Notes under the pieces: model-generated
Told to the model about the DNA's origin: nothing
Databases searched by the model: none
The model's input: the letters and a program-made list of their open reading frames with translations, nothing else
Made by a program: the position numbers and the translations under genes
NCBI GenBank assembly: GCA_964394085.1
Contig: CAYMWF010000069.1
Coordinates: 8,476-24,674, forward strand
Direction: 5' to 3'
From: CAYMWF01 sp964394085 [NCBI: uncultured Gemmatimonadota bacterium]
GTDB taxonomy: Bacteria > GCA-2686955 > CAYMWF01
Length of the DNA: 16,199 nt
Part shown: one piece after another, positions 8,022 through 14,933 of the stretch
Numbering within the stretch: position 1 is the first letter of the stretch
Layout: every line of letters starts with the position of its first letter

Positions 8022-8981
8022 CTATTCTTTGACGAAATTAAAAGAATCAGACTCGAAATACCCGTTTCCCATATTTCCTATATACAGGAAATATGTGTAT
8101 TCGCCGGCGGGGGCGGCGCTCGGTACATTGTGCGAAAGCAAAACGTTTCTCGTCTGGTACGGTGCGAAACTCAGATCCTCGGATGTTACCACAGGCCCGT
8201 AAAGAGAGCCGCCCGGCATTTCCACTTCGACCCAGCCGTCCACTATGGCGGTTTCCCCGGTCAGATTCGAAACTGAAAGTTCACTCTTGAATGAACCGCC
8301 GCCTGAAGGAATTACAACAGGGCCACCGACCGGCTCCGCCGTCGTCTGCAGCAGACCCGCCGCATTCAAGTGGATATAAACTTCCGACTCCCACCGGGTG
8401 TAAAGGAGGTCGAAATTGCCGTCTTCGTTCCAGTCGGCTACTTCGCAATGGCTCCAGTTGGGATTGACGGGATCGGGATCCACCAGATCGGTAAATCCGG
8501 TAAGCTCGTATTGATCATCGAATTCGGGTGCTCCCGCTTCTCCGTAGTTGGGCCAATACAGGCAGCTGCCCTGGTACCAACCCATTACGATATCGAACAG
8601 CCCGTCCCTGTTGAGATCTTCTATCTTCGGGTAATTCTTCATCTCCTGCAGGTATCCTCCTTCATCCATCACCCGTGATGAAGTTCCGAATGCCGGTACT
8701 TTGTTGGTCCCCGTATTGAGATAGACGTAGATGTATCCTACGTCGCTTCCTATCACCAGGTCCTTCTTACCGTCCGCATTCCAGTCGAGAACATCGGGCG
8801 TGGAGAGCGACCCGACATCTATGTCGGTAGAAAAAGACTTGATATGGCCTTCATCCGTCAGCACGGGATTTTTAGGGCTCCCGACATTTCGGAAAAGCGT
8901 CACGTAACCGTCCGATTCACCGGAAATAATGTCAAAATCGCCATCTTCATCCCAGTCCACAGCCTGTGGACTCGCGCCCAT
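8022..8981 (-). CDS. FG-GAP/VCBS repeat protein, downstream part after an in-frame TGA
   Basis: 319 residues in the same reading frame as the 112-residue segment upstream, separated only by TGA and one Cys codon. It holds four Asp-rich, calcium-loop repeats of beta-propeller type: VDWDEDGDFDII, LDWNADGKKDLV, EDLNRDGLFDIV and ADWNEDGNFDLL. These are followed by a C-terminal Ig-like domain (from about GGPVVIPSGGGSF) with VEVEMPGGSLYGPVV and APAGEYTYFLYIGN. It has no signal peptide and no Shine-Dalgarno before its ATG, so it would not reach the surface as a separate product. It most likely belongs to one gene spanning 8022-9320. The stop codon could be a nonsense mutation, a sequence error or a recoded codon; reinitiation at the ATG three bases after the TGA is possible but would give a cytoplasmic fragment. 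It is convergent with the lipoprotein gene, 30 nt away. Confidence 0.75.
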   Translation of the reverse strand: MGASPQAVDWDEDGDFDIISGESDGYVTLFRNVGSPKNPVLTDEGHIKSFSTDIDVGSLSTPDVLDWNADGKKDLVIGSDVGYIYVYLNTGTNKVPAFGTSSRVMDEGGYLQEMKNYPKIEDLNRDGLFDIVMGWYQGSCLYWPNYGEAGAPEFDDQYELTGFTDLVDPDPVNPNWSHCEVADWNEDGNFDLLYTRWESEVYIHLNAAGLLQTTAEPVGGPVVIPSGGGSFKSELSVSNLTGETAIVDGWVEVEMPGGSLYGPVVTSEDLSFAPYQTRNVLLSHNVPSAAPAGEYTYFLYIGNMGNGYFESDSFNFVKE

Positions 8982-8987
8982 GCATCA
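8954..8987 (-). other. In-frame TGA with a perfect downstream hairpin
   Basis: On the - strand TGA (8987-8985) is followed after 12 nt by AGTCCACA-GGC-TGTGGACT (8972-8954), an 8-bp perfect stem with a 3-nt loop. The distance from TGA to the loop is 20 nt. As I recall the published bacterial SECIS consensus, it asks for a stem-loop with 16-37 nt between UGA and the apical loop and a G in the first two loop positions; this hairpin meets both. A chance hairpin after a nonsense mutation fits equally well, so the SECIS reading is only a hypothesis. Confidence 0.3.
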
Positions 8988-9320
8988 GCCATAGCTCAGC
9001 GCGATCTCAATTCCATCCGCCTCCAGTTTGTATCGCTCGCCGAACACGGGCGCTTCATTGGTGCCGGAATTCTCGAAAACATAGATGTTGCCATAGTAAA
9101 ACGAACCCAGCAGGAGGTCCTTTTTTCCATCCCCGTTCCAGTCTACCACGTTGGGCGCTACACCCCTGTTGTCGGTCATTATCGTTCCGCCGTCCCACGA
9201 CTCGGTATAATCCGGGAGGAATACCGGCACTCGGGCGCCCTGGGTCGAGAATGCAAGAAGACCCGGCGTGAACGCGACAACCATAAATACGGCGGCAATC
9301 GGAGCATACTTTCGAATCAT
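8985..9320 (-). CDS. FG-GAP/VCBS repeat protein, N-terminal part ending at an in-frame TGA
   Basis: This segment carries the signal peptide (IAAVFMVVAFTPGLLAFS) and the first FG-GAP repeat (VVDWNGDGKKDLLLG, then IYVFENSGTNEAPVFG). It ends at ...ALSYG followed by TGA, after which the same frame continues with CMGASP and the next repeat. The repeat-to-repeat spacing across the TGA matches that of the other repeats, so nothing appears deleted. Two ATGs are adjacent. The second (9320) lies 5 nt after GGAGG (9326-9330 on the + strand) and is preferred over the first (9323), which is only 2 nt away. The full gene would encode about 432 residues. FG-GAP proteins of this sort are exported beta-propellers for adhesion or ligand binding; the ligand is unknown. 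Confidence 0.75.
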   Translation of the reverse strand: MIRKYAPIAAVFMVVAFTPGLLAFSTQGARVPVFLPDYTESWDGGTIMTDNRGVAPNVVDWNGDGKKDLLLGSFYYGNIYVFENSGTNEAPVFGERYKLEADGIEIALSYG

Positions 9321-9496
9321 CATTACCTCCCGTTCAGATAGATGACTTTACCTGCATCCGGTTCCGTGACGGATGCTGTGCGATTCTGTCGAGCCGGTGT
9401 ACCCGGATCCAAATGCAATTTCTCGAAACCGTATGAAGACCGGCTGGAATAAATGATAACCCGGATTTCAACGGCAATCATGAACAAATCCAGGAT

Positions 9497-9532
9497 AAAA
9501 AAAACCGCCCGGCGGAGCACCGCCGGCCGGTT
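9497..9532 (-). terminator. Intrinsic terminator of the two-gene beta-helix operon
   Basis: Read on the - strand: an 11-nt GC arm (CCGGCCGGCGG), loop TGCT, a matching arm CCGCCGGGCGG with one G-G mismatch, and a run of eight T. It starts 17 nt after the TAG of the upstream beta-helix gene. The remaining bases up to 9320 hold the Shine-Dalgarno of the FG-GAP gene; I could not settle on a promoter for it there. Confidence 0.9.
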
Positions 9533-9549
9533 ACTGCGTCACGATATTT

Positions 9550-11037
9550 CTATTTTACATCGCCGGGATCTCCGAATAAAACAACTTCGTCAGCACCGAT
9601 ATCGAAACCCTGGGTCTTGAAAGACGGACGGGGATCCCCCTCGAAATCGACATCGATCGACGGCATATCGCGGCCCTGGTCTATGCACTTCGAACCTGCT
9701 TTAAGGTGGTAATCACCTTCATCCGGGTTGATAAATTCGGGGTCTCCATCCATGTTGCCCGTTCCCGGCCATCCCCCCCCGATATCCGAATACGATATGT
9801 TGATATACCCGGACGCCTGGTAGATTTCGTCACCTTCAACTTCGGCGGTATTTCCCCACAGGATACTGTTTACGATTTTCACGCTGGATTTGTTGACCCG
9901 CAATGCTCCGCCGCATCCCCTTTCCAGTTCGGGATCCCGCGTTCCGGCTTCGTTTCGCGTGATTGTGCAATAATAAATCGTCACATTCGAATCGACATTA
10001 ACCCGCAGACCGCCGCCGTCGGTATCTGTATAGTTGTCTGCAATAATGCAGTTGACAAAGCGGGGGGAAGAGTTTCCGATACAGTCGACACCCCCGCCGT
10101 TATAACTGGCATTCTTTGTTATGAAACACGCCCTGAAATCAGGAGAGGAACCGTATGCGCAGAGAACGCCTCCCCCGGCATCGTAGCCGTAGCTGGAGTG
10201 GCGTGCACTCTCATTTTCGGAGATGGTGCATTTGATGAACCCGGGACTGGAGTAGAAGAAACATGCTACACCGCCGCCGCCGATGCCGGCGATATTCTCC
10301 AGGATGCTGCACTCTTCGAAAACCGGCGAGGAAAAGTTCAGGCAGTAAACACCGGCTCCGTTCATCGCCGTATTCTCTCTGATGGTACATTGGGTAAATG
10401 TCGGATTCGAGTGATTTGAACAGAAGACTCCGCCGCCGTCATACACGTTGTCGCCGGCGATATTGGATTCGATGGTGCAACCTGTCAACTCCGGAGAGGA
10501 GTGGTTGCTGCAGTATACTCCCCCCCCAAGGTGGACCGATTCGTTATCCCTGATAATGCAGTTTATGAGAGCGGGTGACGAATAGTCCCGGCAACTCAAT
10601 CCGCCGCCGTTATGGGCGGCAGCCTTGTTGCTTTCCAGGATGCAGTCCTCAATGGTCGGAGATGACCCTTTACACAAAATTCCGCCGCCGTCTCCTTCGC
10701 TGATTCCGTCTTTTATCGTGAACCCCGCAATTTTCGTATCGAGCGATTCGCCGCCGTCGAACAGGAAGGCTCTACCCGATTGAGCGAGATCGATGACCGT
10801 TCCGGCCGGCCCCTCATCGGAAAGGAGGACCACCGCCTTGCCGCTGAACCGGATATCCCTCTCTATATAGAACCCGCGGCCCACAATGATCGAATCACTT
10901 TCTTCGGCCGCGGTAACCGCCTCCTGGATTGAAGTAAAATCTTCCGGGACCCTGATTGAAGCGCTCCAGGCACAGGTTGCGACCGAAAAAAGAATCAAAC
11001 CGCAAACAACCGTTACCACCTTCAGCTCGGTTTTCAT
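9550..11037 (-). CDS. Secreted right-handed beta-helix protein
   Basis: 495 residues with a signal peptide ending near ATCAWSA, then SIRVPEDFTSIQEAV, the common opening of secreted parallel beta-helix (pectate-lyase-like) proteins. About ten coils follow, each with a GGGxxC core and an SSPxFxxC turn: GGGVYCSN, GGGVFCSN, GGGVACFF and similar. The domain closes with YSDIGGGWPGTGN, DGDPEF, a CIDQG motif and DIGADE. No carbohydrate-active residues can be assigned, and there is no sorting or Ig domain after the helix; it ends soon after at GDVK. Cys residues recur at nearly every coil, so stacked Cys ladders or disulfides are possible. I chose ATG 11037 because GAGGGG lies 6 nt upstream and the signal peptide then starts at once; ATG 11058, seven codons earlier, is the alternative. 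It is the second gene of an operon with the beta-helix gene upstream (74-nt gap). Confidence 0.88.
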   Translation of the reverse strand: MKTELKVVTVVCGLILFSVATCAWSASIRVPEDFTSIQEAVTAAEESDSIIVGRGFYIERDIRFSGKAVVLLSDEGPAGTVIDLAQSGRAFLFDGGESLDTKIAGFTIKDGISEGDGGGILCKGSSPTIEDCILESNKAAAHNGGGLSCRDYSSPALINCIIRDNESVHLGGGVYCSNHSSPELTGCTIESNIAGDNVYDGGGVFCSNHSNPTFTQCTIRENTAMNGAGVYCLNFSSPVFEECSILENIAGIGGGGVACFFYSSPGFIKCTISENESARHSSYGYDAGGGVLCAYGSSPDFRACFITKNASYNGGGVDCIGNSSPRFVNCIIADNYTDTDGGGLRVNVDSNVTIYYCTITRNEAGTRDPELERGCGGALRVNKSSVKIVNSILWGNTAEVEGDEIYQASGYINISYSDIGGGWPGTGNMDGDPEFINPDEGDYHLKAGSKCIDQGRDMPSIDVDFEGDPRPSFKTQGFDIGADEVVLFGDPGDVK

Positions 11038-11111
11038 CAAAACCCCTCGTTTTTTCATTTCTTCAACTTCCCCCGGGCTACCTGTTAAGGAACTATTTAT
11101 GCGGTATCAGG

Positions 11112-12236
11112 TCAATCCCTGGAAACGGGGCCGAATACCCTTGGATCTGTGATACGGAACTTCAAGAATTCATCGGCTCCGATATCGCAGCCTCCACCGT
11201 AAGGCCGGGGATCATTCTCCATATCCACATCCACATCCCAGGAATCATCTCCGATGTTCAGACAGGGAGAAATCTCCTGCAGGTGGAAATCGAACTCTTC
11301 GGAAGAAACGAACATCGGGTCGGAATCTATATTGCCGAAGCCTTCCCAGCCGCCTTCGATATCTGAATAATTGACGACCGCCTCTCCTTCGCTCCAGCAG
11401 AGAATCTGGTCGGGCTCTCCCTCGCCCGTATTCCCCCAGACTATGGAGTTGACCAGTTTAACCACGGCTCCTTCGCCTACGAAGACCCCGCGCCCCTGCT
11501 CTGCATCGTTCAGTACGAAATTGTTGTGGAGAAATACCAGGGTAACGTCGAATCCGGAAACGGCACCGCCTTTGAACGCGACATTGCCTGTGAAAATGTT
11601 GTTGAAAAATTTAGGAGAATCGCCGTCGCTGTAATATGCACCGCCGCCGGAGTATGCCTGATTATTCTTTATGATGCTTCGCTTCAGGTGGGGCGACGCG
11701 AAGCCGTCGCATTGGAAAAACAGGGCTCCGCCGCGGCTGGCGATCGTATCCCCCGTCGTATTCTCCTCGAACAGGCAATCTTCTATGAGAGGCCAGCAGT
11801 TCCCGATGCCGGCTAAGGCGCCGCCGCCCTCATAGGCGTAATTATTTCTGAATTCGCAGCCGGTTATCTGCGGGAAGGCATCATCAAGTCTTACCGCGCC
11901 CCCTTTGCCGTCCGTTGAACCGTTTATTATCGTGATTCCGTCCAGCTCCGATCTGCATTCAGAAAAAATGAAACCGGTTCCGAGGCCCTCGCAGTCGATG
12001 ACCACGGAGTCGCCTTCTACAGCCCGGATGATAATATTCCTGTATCTTCCTATAGTCAGGTTTCTGTTCAAACTGCCGGTGTAAGTGCCGGCTGAGATCA
12101 GCACCACGTCCCCGTCGGACGCTGCGTCGATTCCCTCCTGGATAGTGGAAACATCACGCGGTACGAGGATGAACTCGGCATCCGCCGAAACAGCTATCAA
12201 GGCACTGAAGACCAGGATTGTTATTAACTTTTTCAT
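11112..12236 (-). CDS. Secreted right-handed beta-helix protein, first gene of the operon
   Basis: 374 residues, with a short, typical signal peptide (cleavage likely after SADA), then FILVPRDVSTIQEGIDAA and DGDVVLISAGTYTG. The latter has the same layout as the N-terminal helix cap in the protease gene (GDTIIVEAGTYSG) and in the 14934-16196 gene. The coils have GGAVRLDD, GGGALAGI, GGALFFQ and GGGAYYSD. The end block is YSDIEGGWEGFGN, DSDPMF, SPCLNIG and CDIGADEF. It lacks the Cys-per-coil pattern of its operon partner, so the two are related but not recent duplicates. The tail KFRITDPRVFGPVSRD matches no anchor I know. Translation starts at ATG 12236 with a weak GGAAG site; a good promoter lies about 75 nt upstream. 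The likely role is surface polysaccharide or protein binding; enzymatic activity cannot be judged. Confidence 0.88.
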   Translation of the reverse strand: MKKLITILVFSALIAVSADAEFILVPRDVSTIQEGIDAASDGDVVLISAGTYTGSLNRNLTIGRYRNIIIRAVEGDSVVIDCEGLGTGFIFSECRSELDGITIINGSTDGKGGAVRLDDAFPQITGCEFRNNYAYEGGGALAGIGNCWPLIEDCLFEENTTGDTIASRGGALFFQCDGFASPHLKRSIIKNNQAYSGGGAYYSDGDSPKFFNNIFTGNVAFKGGAVSGFDVTLVFLHNNFVLNDAEQGRGVFVGEGAVVKLVNSIVWGNTGEGEPDQILCWSEGEAVVNYSDIEGGWEGFGNIDSDPMFVSSEEFDFHLQEISPCLNIGDDSWDVDVDMENDPRPYGGGCDIGADEFLKFRITDPRVFGPVSRD

Positions 12237-12311
12237 TCTCTACTTCCGTATGAATATGGATCCGCAGGACATATCCCATTATCCCTTTTAAATACTATTC
12301 AGTTTGTAAAT

Positions 12312-12340
12312 AATCTATCAGAAAAACGTCTAATAGTCAA
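12312..12340 (-). promoter_or_regulatory. Sigma-70-type promoter of the beta-helix operon
   Basis: On the - strand TTGACT (12340-12335) and TAGATT (12317-12312) are separated by 17 nt, matching the consensus at 5 of 6 and 4 of 6 positions. The region is clearly more AT-rich than its surroundings. Transcription would begin near 12305, giving a leader of about 70 nt. The leader contains an imperfect ATATG/CATAT hairpin (12254-12274). The rest of the gap to 12498 shows no gene, and I see no U-tailed terminator for the symporter gene. Confidence 0.6.
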
Positions 12341-12498
12341 CTATATTATAATCCACGCCATAGCTCCGGCGACGCGAAATTTCTACAGATTTCCCTCCCG
12401 CCCGGACACGACCGGGTGTACCATTATAATACTATCGGCAGTTCGCAGGCCGGTCTTTGATTATCATCGTCATTTTGCGCTCATCGCGAATATAACGG

Positions 12499-14388
12499 TT
12501 AAAGCAGGCGCTCTACTGTAATCCTCTGCCCGGGTTTGAAGCGCGCTGCCGCCATCCTTTCACCGGATAAGCCGATGCATCCGGACGGAATTTCCCCATC
12601 AATCGAGGCGGCCGCGGTTACGCGAATACTGCGTAATCCTCCATACAGCGGAAACCTGTGGGAACAGAACAGGATATCGCCCGGCGAAGCGGACAGCGAG
12701 ACGAGATCGGCAGGCGAGATCGAGACTGTTTCGGCATTTTCCTGCTCCCTGCATTCAATTACCTCCAGGATCTGTTTTATACAGCCTGCCCCGGGGTCGT
12801 AACCGGCGAGGGAGCCGGTATCCGCTCCTTTGAATCTTAAAGCGGCTTCACGCTCGGTGCCCCATACGAGCCCGGTCAGCTCGCTCTGCGGGCGGGACTT
12901 CGTGAAAATGGTAACAACAATCGCGATAAACAGAGAAACAGATATCCCGTAACATGCCCTCATATAACCGAACGCCTTGAGGCCTTCCCCCTTCATCTCT
13001 ACCCCGTGAGCGAAAGGTTCTATCAGGGCGGGGGCGCTGATCGACAGGAACAGGGCGGCGGTTCCGGCGACCAGGGTCCAGAAAGCGGCTGCCGGCGTAA
13101 AGCGTTTCCAGGTGCATCCCAGGAGGATGGCAACCACCATAGGCGGTGTGATCGACGCCGTCACGGCGCCATGGGCCTGGTAGACCGTCCCGAAATTCCT
13201 GAAAAGAGGAACCAGGGCTATACCGACCGCAGCCGCAGCCACGGAAACGGTCCTGGCGGCGAGAAGGTAGTGGCGATCCGATGCGGCCGGGCGGACGTAC
13301 GGTTTCCATACATCGGTCACGAAAACGGCCGACACCGCGTTTATCAAGGTGTCGGCGGTAGACATCAGCGCGGCGACCAGCGCAGCCATGATGAGACCGA
13401 ATACCGGCCTGGACGTTACGAGGCCGGTGACGGTGACGAACACATGCTTCGAATTCAGGTCGCCGGGAAGCTGCCCTGACGCCGTCATCGCTTTGCCGAT
13501 AAGCCCGGGCATCGAAACGGCTATTGCGGCGACCGGCATGAGAACGAGCACCGCCAGAACGATACCCTTCCTCGCGTCGTGCACCGATTTGGCCGCCATG
13601 AATCTCAAGAGGATGCCCTGGTTCATGAACCAGAATGCCGCCGATTTGCTGATGCCGTCCTGCCAGAAAACACCGACCGTGTTGAACTCGGGAGGTTTGT
13701 TGAATGGCGCGAGCCCGAACCGGTGGCCCCTCGGTATGAGCGACCACAGCTGGTCGAGACCTCCCAGGTAAGCTATACCGAGAGCACAGACGGTCAGGCC
13801 GGCGATAAGAAGCATGATTCCCTGGAAGAGGTCGGTCATTATCACCGATGCCTGGCCGCCCCAGGTGACGTAGACGGTGACGATGACGGCGGTCACGATA
13901 ACACCCGTATAGATGTTCCAGCCGACGAGCGCTTCCAGCGCGATTCCGAGGGTATAGAGGTTGATTCCGATGTAGGCGAGCAGGTAGGTGAGAAGAACGA
14001 TTGTGGCGGCGACCCGGGTTTTGCGATCGAACCTTTTTTCGAAATACTCGGGTATCGACGTGACCCTGGAATAGTAGATGAAGGGAATCCAGGCGAACAT
14101 CCAGATAGGAACCCACCACCAGTCGTTGAGGTATCCCACCGTGGCCGAGAGGCCGAACCTGTAAGCCGCTTCGGAATACTTGATGAAGCTGTAGGAACCG
14201 ACGAGAGACGCCACCGCGCTTATCGAGACCAGCCACCACGAAAACCGCTGACCCGCCAGGAAAAAATCACGGGTGCTTCGCGCAAAGCGTGAAAAGAGGA
14301 GGCCTACGCCCATTATCCCGGCCATGTAGAGGATGACGATGATATAAACCGGACCCATGCTTTCGCCGCCCGTTGCGAGAGTATCCAT
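12499..14388 (-). CDS. Sodium:solute symporter family transporter with a C-terminal soluble extension
   Basis: 629 residues, with about 12-13 hydrophobic segments between residues 12 and 496, typical of the SSS/SLC5 family with the LeuT-type fold. The family region MSTADTLINAVSAVFVTDVWKP (from residue 342) contains S343 and T344, which align by eye with the Na+-site Ser/Thr pair of PutP and vSGLT, so Na+ coupling is likely. WKRFTPAAAF near 427 is also typical of the family. The substrate cannot be deduced. Residues about 498-629 form a soluble tail, including VSISPADLVSLSASPGDILFC and GGLRSIRV, longer than in minimal family members. I chose ATG 14388 because GGGGAG (14402-14397) lies 8 nt upstream and the ATG overlaps the previous stop as TGATG. 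An upstream GTG at 14439 would add 17 basic residues inside the preceding gene. Confidence 0.9.
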   Translation of the reverse strand: MDTLATGGESMGPVYIIVILYMAGIMGVGLLFSRFARSTRDFFLAGQRFSWWLVSISAVASLVGSYSFIKYSEAAYRFGLSATVGYLNDWWWVPIWMFAWIPFIYYSRVTSIPEYFEKRFDRKTRVAATIVLLTYLLAYIGINLYTLGIALEALVGWNIYTGVIVTAVIVTVYVTWGGQASVIMTDLFQGIMLLIAGLTVCALGIAYLGGLDQLWSLIPRGHRFGLAPFNKPPEFNTVGVFWQDGISKSAAFWFMNQGILLRFMAAKSVHDARKGIVLAVLVLMPVAAIAVSMPGLIGKAMTASGQLPGDLNSKHVFVTVTGLVTSRPVFGLIMAALVAALMSTADTLINAVSAVFVTDVWKPYVRPAASDRHYLLAARTVSVAAAAVGIALVPLFRNFGTVYQAHGAVTASITPPMVVAILLGCTWKRFTPAAAFWTLVAGTAALFLSISAPALIEPFAHGVEMKGEGLKAFGYMRACYGISVSLFIAIVVTIFTKSRPQSELTGLVWGTEREAALRFKGADTGSLAGYDPGAGCIKQILEVIECREQENAETVSISPADLVSLSASPGDILFCSHRFPLYGGLRSIRVTAAASIDGEIPSGCIGLSGERMAAARFKPGQRITVERLL

Positions 14389-14765
14389 CAGGCCGGCTCC
14401 CCGCCGGGATCGGGCGATACGGCGGATGTGAGCGGACACGGTAGGGGCGAGGTCGCGTATTCGAAGCCTGAGCGGGAAGAGGTGGATGTACGGGCTGGAT
14501 ACTGTCGGAAAACGGTCGCGGTTCCGTTAAGGCGGGGAATCGCGACGGCAGCCGGGGCCAGGTCGGGAGCGACGAACTGGAAGAAGAAGTGGAAGGCGAG
14601 GAAAAAGAGCATGCCTCCGACAAGGAGCAGGAGGATCACGCGCCCTCTCCGGGTGGAGAGGTTCATCGCGCCGGAGCGGAGGGCGATCATCATCCCCGCG
14701 AGATAGAGCAGGCCGCCTATCGAATATACGTATACATAAGGAAGCCAGGATGTATCAGCCGTCAT
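14388..14765 (-). CDS. Small two-TM protein coupled to the symporter
   Basis: 125 residues with two predicted membrane helices, about 7-29 (WLPYVYVYSIGGLLYLAGMM) and 42-66 (RVILLLLVGGMLFFLAFHFF), joined by a short basic loop with RR at 39-40. A Pro/Ser/Thr-rich tail of about 58 residues follows with no visible fold. The stop TGA shares its last base with the ATG of the symporter (TGATG), the arrangement seen when two subunits are co-translated. GGAAG (14780-14776) lies 10 nt before ATG 14765. A longer frame from 14846 exists but lacks a better start. Known two-gene symporters (YhdT with PanF, YjcH with ActP) also have a small two-TM partner encoded just upstream, so a subunit or assembly factor is the simplest reading. 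I do not recognise the specific family. The tail is compositionally odd and could partly reflect the overlap constraint. Confidence 0.65.
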   Translation of the reverse strand: MTADTSWLPYVYVYSIGGLLYLAGMMIALRSGAMNLSTRRGRVILLLLVGGMLFFLAFHFFFQFVAPDLAPAAVAIPRLNGTATVFRQYPARTSTSSRSGFEYATSPLPCPLTSAVSPDPGGEPA

Positions 14766-14847
14766 GGCCGGAGTTCTTCCTTCACCATTTAACCGGCAGA
14801 GCTCCTGTTGGAGCCGGGGGATGCCGGACAGAGTCGGTCCTGTCACA

Positions 14848-14867
14848 ACCGCCGGCGCAGCGGCGGT
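14848..14867 (-). other. GC-rich stem-loop between the beta-helix and small membrane protein genes
   Basis: On the - strand ACCGCCG, loop CTGCGC, CGGCGGT: a perfect 7-bp stem. It lies 66 nt after the stop of the beta-helix gene but has no T-run, so it is not a standard intrinsic terminator. It could slow polymerase or protect an mRNA end. Confidence 0.35.
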
Positions 14868-14933
14868 CGGGCGGACGGGAGGAAAGCGTTGCGGTGATTA
14901 TCGCAAATCAACCCGGACGGGTCAACCCGGGTA

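Noticed and set aside
9323-9520. Small - strand frame of 65 codons upstream of the FG-GAP gene
   Set aside because: It begins inside the intrinsic terminator and has no ribosome binding site or protein-like pattern; it is leader sequence.
9706-10419. A 237-codon + strand frame inside the beta-helix gene
   Set aside because: It is antisense to a clear secreted beta-helix protein; the repetitive coil codons keep the opposite frame open.
12415-12498. Terminator after the symporter gene
   Set aside because: I found no GC stem with a T-run. The nearest hairpin further on (CCCGG/CCGGG near 12400-12417) is short and lacks a U-tail.
12848-14239. A 463-codon open frame on the - strand
   Set aside because: It is an out-of-frame shadow of the symporter gene: very Arg/Gly/His-rich, with no hydrophobic or domain pattern, while the overlapping frame gives a clear SSS transporter.
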